NCBI GenBank assembly: GCA_947481755.1
Contig: CANKHS010000084.1
Span: 1 to 6,014 of the forward strand
DNA: 6,014 nucleotides
Direction of reading: 5' to 3'
Origin: Actinomycetota bacterium
GTDB lineage: Bacteria > Actinomycetota > Thermoleophilia > Gaiellales > F1-60-MAGs149
The stretch's first letter is position 1. Each line of letters begins with the position of its first letter. Position numbers and translations under genes: made by a program. This document shows positions 1 to 5,233 of this stretch, piece after piece. The notes under the pieces were generated by a model. The model made no database searches, was not told the origin of the DNA, and saw nothing but the letters and a program-made list of their open reading frames with translations.

Positions 1-385
1 CAGCTGCTTCCAGCGGGTCGGTCGAGCCGGTAACGATGCTGAAGAGCACGATCCCTAGCGGTGTTGCCGTCGTGCAGTCTTTTGTCACGGAGGGAAAGCG
101 AACCGTCGGGATTTTCCCCTCAATTGTCACGCGCTGACCATTAAAGGTGATCGCAGGATTATCAAGCGAGCCAACGAGCGTTGACGGCTTGCCCGCGGCC
201 GTCGGGAAATCGAGGACGAGCTTGATTAGGGTGCCATTTGGCAACGCAGCCGAGATGTCCTGCGCATTCATGTGTGCGACGTCGAACTCGTGCATGAGCG
301 TCACGATTACACTGCTGGAGTTCCCCTGAGCAGGCGCGTCGGTCACGCAGACGACGACGTACTTCCAGATCTCCTCCCAATAACC
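1..385 (-). pseudogene. Distal part of a secreted hypothetical protein, after an in-frame amber stop; runs off the left edge
   Basis: Read on the minus strand, this frame is open for 128 codons from the TAG at 386-388 to the window edge. It is the same frame as the signal-peptide protein upstream. The translation looks like real protein: it begins GYWEEIWKYVVVCVTDAP and continues with alternating hydrophobic and polar stretches such as VIVTLMHEF, IKLVLDFP and ITFNGQRVTIEG. This suggests a beta-rich extracellular domain with two cysteines. There is no convincing independent start. A GGGAGGAG lies just after the stop, but the codons at the right distance from it are ATC, TGG and AAG. The first GTG (344-346) is about 27 bases from that motif, and the first ATG (position 293-295) is later still. 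The simplest reading is the second half of one gene broken by a nonsense mutation or a base error; readthrough, or restart at GTG 346, is possible. I do not recognise the family. Confidence 0.6.
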
Positions 386-694
386 CTAGCCCGGCTGCTT
401 GTACTGGCTCGAGACGACCGTAACTTTTTTGGCCGGATCAGCTTGACCGGGGCACATGCTGGGTGCGGCGGCATTTGCATTCTCTTGCAGGATTCTGGCG
501 AGGGTCTCCTCCGTGCACACCGTCCGGGGTATCTGGAATTCGACGCATTTTGCAGCCAGCACCTCCTCTGGCGTCGTGAACTGCCGCGGAGCAGGACGAG
601 CCGTGCCCGTGGTCGCTGCAGCCAACATCGCGCCGATCACCACGAGGACAGCGAGTACGCCGATACCTCGGCGACCATTCAAACGCTTATGCAT
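386..694 (-). CDS. Small secreted protein of unknown function, N-terminal part ending at an amber codon
   Basis: Starting at the ATG at 692-694 this encodes 102 residues. That start is preferred because a GGAG sits at 699-702, four bases upstream; the in-frame ATG at 719-721, which would add nine residues, has no visible ribosome site. The N-terminus is a typical Sec signal peptide: basic residues (HKRLNGRR), a hydrophobic core GIGVLAVLVVIGAMLAAA, then TTGTARPAP as the probable cleavage region. The mature part contains a short helical-looking stretch (TTPEEVLAAKCVEFQIP) and three cysteines, which could form disulfides outside the cell. It ends in VVSSQYKQPG followed by TAG, and the same frame then continues as protein-like sequence to the window edge. 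It is therefore probably the front of a protein of at least 230 residues. I do not recognise a family. Base composition nearby is less GC-rich than in the other genes. Confidence 0.6.
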   Translation of the reverse strand: MHKRLNGRRGIGVLAVLVVIGAMLAAATTGTARPAPRQFTTPEEVLAAKCVEFQIPRTVCTEETLARILQENANAAAPSMCPGQADPAKKVTVVSSQYKQPG

Positions 695-721
695 GTTGCT
701 CCGTTCTGAAAGGTTGGTCAT

Positions 722-872
722 TCTGCACCAATTGCAACGGTCGCAACCATTAATGGACTGCGGTGAGGGTACAGCAGCGAACGGACCGTTGTGAGTCTTC
801 CTCGTCGCTCGCGCGCATTCCCCGCAGCGTTTGTAGGCCGGCGTACACCGACACGATTCGCTTCTCGACCGC
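722..872. other. Non-coding gap between the secreted protein and the dehydrogenase gene
   Basis: These 151 bases hold no convincing gene. They should contain the promoter of the secreted-protein gene, which reads leftward, and any terminator of the dehydrogenase gene. I see short symmetric sites: CCATTAATGG at 747-756 (perfect), AACGG-A-CCGTT at 780-790 (perfect arms of five), and an imperfect CGGCGTACACCG at 839-850. GCAACGGTCGCAACC at 734-748 contains GCAAC twice. There is no stem followed by a T-run on either strand, so I cannot call a rho-independent terminator, and no good -35/-10 pair stands out. Confidence 0.4.
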
Positions 873-1832
873 TCAGCAGGCAGCGTGCTTATCGAGCAGC
901 TGCATCAGCTCGACGAGAAACGCGTCGCGCTGACGCTGCAGATCCGCAATTGAGCGGCCGGCGGCCTCTTCGTCGCAGCCCGCGACCATCTTGTCGCGCA
1001 GCTCCTTCGTCAACGGCGGCGCCTCGAGGCGCGTCCAAGGCTCGAGCAGCGAATCGCCGAAGTGGTCGAGCATGTGGCCCATGCCGCCCTCGCCGCCCGC
1101 CAGATGGAAGGTGAGGCCGACGCCCATCTGCGCCCAGCGCACGCCCGGGCCATAGACCAGTGCGACATCGCATTCCTCGACGGTCGCCTCGTCGTTGTCG
1201 ACCATGTGCAGCAGCTCGCGCCAGACGGCGTCTTGCAGGCGATTGGCGACAAAGCCGGGCAGCTCGTTAGAGCAGCGCAGCGCCTTCTTACCGGCGCGCG
1301 TGTAGAAGTCGAGCGTCCAGTCGACGACGGCCGGGTCGGTCTGCTCGCCGCCCACCACCTCGACGAGTGGCACGAGGTACGGCGGGTTGAACGGGTGGCC
1401 AACAACGAGCCGCTCGGGGTGCGCGGAGGCACCCGCCATGTCGGTCATCCGATAGCCCGACGTGCTCGACAGAATCGGCACGCCCGGCGGCGTCGCGGCG
1501 TCGATCTGCGCCAACGTGTCGATCTTTAGCTGCAACACCTCGGGACAGTTCTCTTGGATCACATCGGCGACAGCGCCGACCTCCTCGAGCGTGTCGACCA
1601 TCCGCAACCGCTCACGCGAGGCCCCCGACGCGAGCCCGAGCTGCTCGAGCGACGGCCAGGCGATGTCGAGCAGACGCTGGAGCTTCTCGGCCCCATCCGG
1701 CGCCGGGTCCCAGACCACGACGTCGTAGCCCTGCGCCAGAAATTTCGCAGCCCAACCACCACCGATCACACCTGCACCGACGATGCCGACAGTCTGTACT
1801 TGATCAGCGGGAGTCTTCGGGGTCCACGTCAT
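873..1832 (-). CDS. 3-hydroxyacyl-CoA dehydrogenase family protein, probably L-carnitine dehydrogenase
   Basis: This 319-residue cytosolic enzyme would oxidise L-carnitine to 3-dehydrocarnitine with NAD+, the first step of one carnitine breakdown route. The Rossmann signature GAGVIGGG is at residues 19-26, with Asp42 (VVVWDP) placed to bind the NAD ribose. QENCPE (93-98) and SSTSG (122-126) follow. The catalytic His146 sits in GHPFNPP, Glu158 lies twelve residues on (EVVGG), and Asn197 is in PGFVANR; these match the catalytic trio spacing of the family. The C-terminal part (YGPGVRWAQMG, HLAGGEGGMGHMLDHFG) and the short single-domain length resemble carnitine dehydrogenases more than beta-oxidation 3-hydroxybutyryl-CoA dehydrogenases, but substrate cannot be proved here. 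No other carnitine gene is in the window. The only plausible start, ATG 1830-1832, lacks a Shine-Dalgarno. It lies 87 bases after the anti-sigma gene and could be read with it or from its own promoter. Confidence 0.85.
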   Translation of the reverse strand: MTWTPKTPADQVQTVGIVGAGVIGGGWAAKFLAQGYDVVVWDPAPDGAEKLQRLLDIAWPSLEQLGLASGASRERLRMVDTLEEVGAVADVIQENCPEVLQLKIDTLAQIDAATPPGVPILSSTSGYRMTDMAGASAHPERLVVGHPFNPPYLVPLVEVVGGEQTDPAVVDWTLDFYTRAGKKALRCSNELPGFVANRLQDAVWRELLHMVDNDEATVEECDVALVYGPGVRWAQMGVGLTFHLAGGEGGMGHMLDHFGDSLLEPWTRLEAPPLTKELRDKMVAGCDEEAAGRSIADLQRQRDAFLVELMQLLDKHAAC

Positions 1833-1919
1833 AGGTCAAGAGCGTACAGGGCGCCGCGAAGGTACTGGTTCCGGCTAGTCCCACCTGCTCAACACACCGA
1901 CCCAAGCAACCGCGTCGAG
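1833..1919. promoter_or_regulatory. Short gap upstream of the dehydrogenase, possible leaderless promoter
   Basis: This 87-base gap separates the anti-sigma stop (TAG) from the dehydrogenase ATG, both on the minus strand. On that strand TACGCT, a fit to the TANNNT pattern of -10 boxes, ends eight bases before the ATG, which would put transcription start at or next to the start codon. No good -35 is visible at the usual distance, and there is no clear terminator, so read-through from the sigma operon is equally possible. Confidence 0.25.
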
Positions 1920-2171
1920 CTACTCGCAGTCGCAGTCCGCGCAGATCTTCTTCAGCTGTGCACGCAACGAGTCGGGGCATGGCTCGTCGCATGCCTGACG
2001 CACCACCGTGCGCATCCCCGCTTCGAAGCTGTAGCACTTGGCGCAGGTTGGGCAGACGGCGAGGTGCTCCTCGACGGTGCGCACCTCCTCGACAGAGAGT
2101 GCGCGATCGACGTAGGCCTGCATGCAGCGCTCGGCCTGGAGACACGGTTCGGGGCGGGCCTGGGTGCTCAT
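1920..2171 (-). CDS. rsrA: Zinc-binding thiol-sensing anti-sigma factor (RsrA type)
   Basis: This 83-residue cytosolic protein should bind and silence the sigma factor encoded just upstream, and release it when its cysteines are oxidised. The zinc anti-sigma motif HLAVCPTC gives His36, Cys40 and Cys43. Cys10 lies 26 residues before the histidine, the same spacing as the Cys11/His37/Cys41/Cys44 zinc set described for Streptomyces RsrA. The tail DEPCPDSLRAQLKK also resembles that family. It has ten cysteines in all (10, 16, 40, 43, 46, 61, 65, 77, 80, 82), unusually many, ending CADCDCE. No membrane segment is present, unlike many ECF anti-sigma factors. Its ATG overlaps the sigma stop as ATGA, with a strong AGGAGGG (2178-2184) six bases upstream, so translation is likely coupled and the two proteins kept in ratio. 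Confidence 0.88.
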   Translation of the reverse strand: MSTQARPEPCLQAERCMQAYVDRALSVEEVRTVEEHLAVCPTCAKCYSFEAGMRTVVRQACDEPCPDSLRAQLKKICADCDCE

Positions 2172-2806
2172 GCCGTGCCCTCCTCGGCGTGGTCGGCCAG
2201 GGCGCGCTTGAGTACGCGACGACCGCGGTGCAGGCGGCTCATGACGGTGCCAACGGGGATCTCGAGCACATCGGCGGCCTCTTGATAGGAAAGATCGCCG
2301 AGGTCGACCAGCACCACGACCTCGCGGAACGGCAGCGACAGCTCGGCCAACGCGTCCAAGACGGGGCCGGGCGAGAGCCGCTCGACCAAGACATCAACAT
2401 CGGCGATCGGGTTGCCACCAAGACGCTCGTAGAGGTAGTAGTCGTCAGCCTCGAGCCCCAACTGCTCGGGTGCACGCTGCTGCTTGCGGGCATTGTCAAT
2501 CGCGAGGTTGTGCAGGATGCGCAAGAGCCACGCGCGCAGGTTCGTACCCGACTCGTACGAGCGCCACGAACGGAAGGCGCGGGCATATGCCTCTTGGACG
2601 AGATCCTCGGCGGCCTGGTAGTCCCGTGCCAGGCGGCGAGCGACACGCCAGACATCGTCGGCGAGCGCAAGGGCCTCTTCGTCGAAGGCGAGCCGTGCAG
2701 GATCGACCGCTGGATCGAGCTGGTCGGGAGCGTCATCGGACACACTCCGAGGGTACCAGTCAGCCGCGCTACGGTCGGCTGGCGCTACGAGGGTCGGGCA
2801 CTCCAT
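2168..2806 (-). CDS. sigR: ECF RNA polymerase sigma factor, SigR/SigH thiol-stress type
   Basis: From ATG 2804-2806 this encodes 212 residues. Region 2 spans roughly residues 42-112, with the core-binding stretch AAEDLVQEAYARAF (65-78) and the -10 recognition part SGTNLRAWLLRILHN (86-100). Region 4 spans roughly 150-205: LPFREVVVLVDLGDLSYQEAADVL, then the helix-turn-helix IPVGTVMSRLHRGRRVLKRAL (183-203). The wording GTNLRAW and IPVGTVMSRLHRGR is characteristic of the SigR/SigH group, which in actinobacteria turns on thioredoxin, mycothiol and related genes under disulfide stress. I chose ATG 2806 because a SigR-type promoter ends six bases before it. GTG 2741-2743 would give 191 residues but its GGAG is only one base away. 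Longer starts up to 2884 lie upstream of that promoter and would run across it. The gene overlaps the anti-sigma gene by four bases. Confidence 0.88.
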   Translation of the reverse strand: MECPTLVAPADRSAADWYPRSVSDDAPDQLDPAVDPARLAFDEEALALADDVWRVARRLARDYQAAEDLVQEAYARAFRSWRSYESGTNLRAWLLRILHNLAIDNARKQQRAPEQLGLEADDYYLYERLGGNPIADVDVLVERLSPGPVLDALAELSLPFREVVVLVDLGDLSYQEAADVLEIPVGTVMSRLHRGRRVLKRALADHAEEGTA

Positions 2807-2865
2807 ACGTCGGAAAACGCGTGGCATGCCGACCGCATTCCATCTTTCTCGGCGATACTTTGCGT
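2807..2865. promoter_or_regulatory. Divergent promoter region between sigR and ctaA
   Basis: These 59 bases separate two head-to-head genes. Besides the SigR-type promoter of the sigma gene there must be a promoter for ctaA. On the plus strand GATACT (2854-2859) resembles a -10 box and lies six bases before GTG 2866, which would make ctaA leaderless; no convincing -35 is seen at 17 bases. The ctaA -10 candidate is only about 13 bases from the -35 of the sigma promoter, so the two polymerases would compete for the same DNA. Confidence 0.4.
2816..2841 (-). promoter_or_regulatory. SigR-type promoter (GGAAT-N18-GTT) driving the sigma/anti-sigma operon
   Basis: On the minus strand GGAAT occupies 2841-2837, followed by exactly 18 bases (2836-2819) and then GTT at 2818-2816. 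This is the published consensus for SigR of Streptomyces coelicolor and close to that of mycobacterial SigH. It faces the sigma gene and ends about ten bases before ATG 2806, so the transcript should begin at or very near that ATG, as a leaderless or nearly leaderless message. This supports positive self-regulation. The spacer contains the perfect palindrome GGCATGCC (2823-2830). Confidence 0.75.
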
Positions 2866-3771
2866 GTGCGCCGCTTCTTCTCACGTCTGACCGGCCCGAC
2901 GGCCTATCGACGGCTCGTCGTGATCGCCCTTGCTGCCCTGTATCTCAATATCGTCTCGGGCGCCCTCGTGCGCGTCACAAACTCGGGTCTTGGCTGCCCG
3001 GACTGGCCGCTCTGCAAGGGCAAGCCCACGCCACCATTTCAGTTTCACGGGCTGATCGAGTTTTCGAATCGCGTCATCGCGTTGGCTGTCATCGTTGCTG
3101 CGATCTTGTTGGCGATCGCCGCCTGGCGTTCGATTCGCCAACAATCAAAATGGCTCTTCCGCGGCTCGCTCTCGATCGGGATCCTGACCTTCTTGCAGGG
3201 CCCACTCGGCGGACTGACGGTCCTGCTTGACCTTCACCCGATCGCGGTAATGAGCCACTTCGTCCTCGCCCTGATCGTGCTCCTGATTTCCGTGGTCCTG
3301 ACGATCGAGACATTCGAAATTTCTCCTGACTGGTCGCCTACGCCACCGGGCTGGCTCCCGGCCGGTGGCGTGATCCTGACGATCTGGGCCTGGATCGTGA
3401 TTATCTCGGGCGCAATCGTGACGATGTCTGGCACGCACCCCGGCAGCGATAACGTCCCGCGGCTCTGGAACCTGCTCGACTCGGCGTACCTTCACGTGCG
3501 CGTGGCGGCGAGTTTCGTCGTCGCCTACGGACTCTTCTTGGTCGTCCTTGCTCGCGTCATTCACCCGCCACGGGTCGTGACACGACTCGCCTGGGCGCTC
3601 GTGATCACGATCGCTGGACAGATCGTGATTGGCGAGTGGCAATGGCACACGCAGCTGCCGTGGTGGCTGGTGTTGACCCACGTCTCCCTCGGCACGTTGT
3701 CCTTAGCCATCGCCGGTGCATTCGGCTGGATTCTGATGATTTCGCGTCGGCCCGCTCGCCGTCTGCGATGA
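2866..3771 (+). CDS. ctaA: Heme A synthase (CtaA/COX15 family)
   Basis: This 301-residue polytopic membrane protein should oxidise the C8 methyl group of heme O to make heme A, the cofactor of aa3-type cytochrome c oxidases. Near the N-terminus ALVRVTNSGLGCPDWPLC carries the paired loop cysteines Cys44 and Cys50. HGLIEFSNR gives His61 and Glu65. QGPLGGLTV is followed by His124 and His131 (DLHPIAVMSH). The second half repeats the fold with GTHPGSDNVPRL (189-200), His210 (YLHVR) and His272 (LTHVSLG). These are the expected heme-ligand and catalytic positions, and about eight membrane helices are visible. Length matches actinobacterial and Bacillus CtaA. The start is GTG 2866 or in-frame TTG 2860; neither has a good Shine-Dalgarno. 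The open frame extends further upstream, but that part is antisense to the sigma gene and is not protein-like. No heme O synthase or oxidase subunit gene is in the window. Confidence 0.92.
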   Translation: MRRFFSRLTGPTAYRRLVVIALAALYLNIVSGALVRVTNSGLGCPDWPLCKGKPTPPFQFHGLIEFSNRVIALAVIVAAILLAIAAWRSIRQQSKWLFRGSLSIGILTFLQGPLGGLTVLLDLHPIAVMSHFVLALIVLLISVVLTIETFEISPDWSPTPPGWLPAGGVILTIWAWIVIISGAIVTMSGTHPGSDNVPRLWNLLDSAYLHVRVAASFVVAYGLFLVVLARVIHPPRVVTRLAWALVITIAGQIVIGEWQWHTQLPWWLVLTHVSLGTLSLAIAGAFGWILMISRRPARRLR

Positions 3772-3781
3772 TTGGGGTCGG

Positions 3782-5233
3782 GTGGATGCCTTTCTGATTC
3801 CTGTCGCAGGGATCGCCGCTGCCATCGGCGTGGCGATGTTGCTTGTGACCAGTTCGATCCCGCTACGCGTGGTCGGAGCGGTCTTGATCGCGGTGGGTGG
3901 TGGGCCGCTGGTCATCACGCGGACGTCGCTGACGCACCAACTCCTTGATCGACCTGTCCTGCTCGGGGTTGGCCTGGTCGCCGGCGTCGTCGCACTCGCC
4001 GTCTTGACGCTGATCTTTGAGCGCTATCCGTGGCTCGTGCCGGTCATCGCACTCGTGATTGGCCTGCGCATTCCGTTGCGCAGCCCACCGAGCCCGACCG
4101 ACCATCTGCTACCGCTCTACCTCGTGCTGGCAGCCGGCGTGATCGCGCTCGTCTTGCGCTCGCTGCGCGGTACGTCGCCGCCGAACCGGCTCGGCTACGT
4201 CGGCTGGGCGATGGGCGCGTACGTGGTCTTCGCAGCCGCAAGTCTCGCCTGGACAGCCGACACACAGGCGACGACCTACGCCGTTGTTGCCTTCACGCTT
4301 CCGCTCGGACTCTTGGCGGCGCTCACCGGCACCCTGCTGCCCATCCCACCCCTGACACGCGTCTTGCCGTGGCTCCTGATCGGCGTGGCCGTCGTATTGG
4401 CTGCGGTCGCTCTCTGGCAGGTGCATACGCATGACGTGTTTTGGAACGAGAAGTTGATGCGCACGAACGCCTACGGCGGCTTCTTCCGAGCCAACTCGCT
4501 GCTGTTTGACCCCAGCCTGTTCGGCCGCGTCGAAGCACTGGCGCTCGTCACGATCGTTGGGCTGCTTGCGCTCTCGCCGCCGCGCAAGATTCTGCTGCTC
4601 GCAGCCGCTGCCAGCATTCCGATCTTTGCGGGTCTCGCCGTCTCCTATTCGCAATCGTCCTTGGTCGCCCTTGGAGTTGGCGTCCTCGTCATCGCCTGCA
4701 TCGTCTGGCGGTGGCGAGCAGTCATTGCCCTCGCCGTGATCATCCTGATCGTCGCGGCTGGCGCGCTTGCGCTGCCGCAAGGACAGAAACTTCTCGATGA
4801 GCCGGTCCAAAAGGCCTCGAGTGCTCGCCTCGGTCTTGTGCAACGATCGCTCGACCTGTTCGAGGCTCACCCAATCCAGGGCAGTGGACTCGGTGCCTTC
4901 GCGACGGCAACGGGCAAGAAGAAGGCCGCACCCCACAACGTCGTCTCAGGCACAGCAGCCGAGCTCGGAATCGTCGGCGCTTTGACGCTGTTTGCCTTTC
5001 TCTTGACCGTCCTATGGGCGATCCGTAATCGTCGCCCCGACGCAAACCGCCCCACACACCTGATCCTGGCTGCGCTGTTCGCGACGATCTTCGTCCACGC
5101 GCTGGCCTACGACAACTTCTTTGCCGACCCAGCGATGTGGGTCAGCGCGGCACTGCTCGCAACCGGAGCGGGGATCTTGCCGCTGCTCTCGGATGATCCG
5201 GAGCGCCCGACACTCTATGAGGGCCTGGCGTGA
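3782..5233 (+). CDS. O-antigen ligase/polymerase-like polytopic membrane protein (Wzy_C-like)
   Basis: This 483-residue protein has about a dozen hydrophobic segments. The family signs are in the second half: FRANSLLFDPSLFGR (235-249), a stretch often present as a dPN-type motif in ligases; SYSQSSLVALGVGVLV (288-303), matching the small-residue helix seen as tSRg in relatives; then the large outer loop with RLGLVQRSLDLFEAHPIQGSGLGAF (349-373), APHNVVSGTAAELGIVGAL (383-401) and a last pair of helices. Such proteins join or polymerise lipid-linked glycans at the outer face of the membrane. In this kind of cell the acceptor could be a surface polysaccharide or teichoic-acid-like polymer rather than lipopolysaccharide, and it cannot be named. 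Start GTG 3782 is ten bases after ctaA, with GGGG at 3774-3777 as a modest ribosome site. It overlaps the next gene by four bases, so the three probably form one operon. Confidence 0.78.
   Translation: MDAFLIPVAGIAAAIGVAMLLVTSSIPLRVVGAVLIAVGGGPLVITRTSLTHQLLDRPVLLGVGLVAGVVALAVLTLIFERYPWLVPVIALVIGLRIPLRSPPSPTDHLLPLYLVLAAGVIALVLRSLRGTSPPNRLGYVGWAMGAYVVFAAASLAWTADTQATTYAVVAFTLPLGLLAALTGTLLPIPPLTRVLPWLLIGVAVVLAAVALWQVHTHDVFWNEKLMRTNAYGGFFRANSLLFDPSLFGRVEALALVTIVGLLALSPPRKILLLAAAASIPIFAGLAVSYSQSSLVALGVGVLVIACIVWRWRAVIALAVIILIVAAGALALPQGQKLLDEPVQKASSARLGLVQRSLDLFEAHPIQGSGLGAFATATGKKKAAPHNVVSGTAAELGIVGALTLFAFLLTVLWAIRNRRPDANRPTHLILAALFATIFVHALAYDNFFADPAMWVSAALLATGAGILPLLSDDPERPTLYEGLA

Noticed and set aside
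147..329. Plus-strand 60-codon open frame inside the secreted-protein region
   Set aside because: The minus-strand frame over the same DNA is longer, continues from a signal-peptide gene and reads as better protein. The plus-strand frame has no ribosome site.
386..388. Recoding of TAG as pyrrolysine in the secreted protein
   Set aside because: Pyrrolysine use is rare and confined mainly to methylamine enzymes; nothing here resembles them and no pyl genes are visible. A nonsense mutation or sequence error is simpler.
839..850. CGGCGTACACCG as an operator or terminator stem
   Set aside because: It is only an imperfect palindrome with mismatched positions and no following T-run, so it is within chance expectation.
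1833..1875. Second SigR-type promoter before the dehydrogenase (a GGAAC on the minus strand)
   Set aside because: No GTT occurs at 16-19 bases from the GGAAC; only CTG or GTA is found around 18-20 bases, a poor match.
1554..2285. Plus-strand open frame across the dehydrogenase and anti-sigma genes
   Set aside because: It runs antisense to two well-supported genes and its translation has a biased composition without recognisable motifs.
2470..2865. Upstream extension of the ctaA frame, adding about 130 residues
   Set aside because: It is antisense to the sigma factor gene, rich in Arg, Gly and Ala without family features, and crosses the sigma promoter. CtaA homology begins only after about 2866.
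4109..4936. Long minus-strand open frame opposite the ligase-like gene
   Set aside because: Its translation is rich in Arg, Gln, Asp and Glu with no domain signs. It is the usual mirror of a high-GC membrane-protein gene on the other strand.
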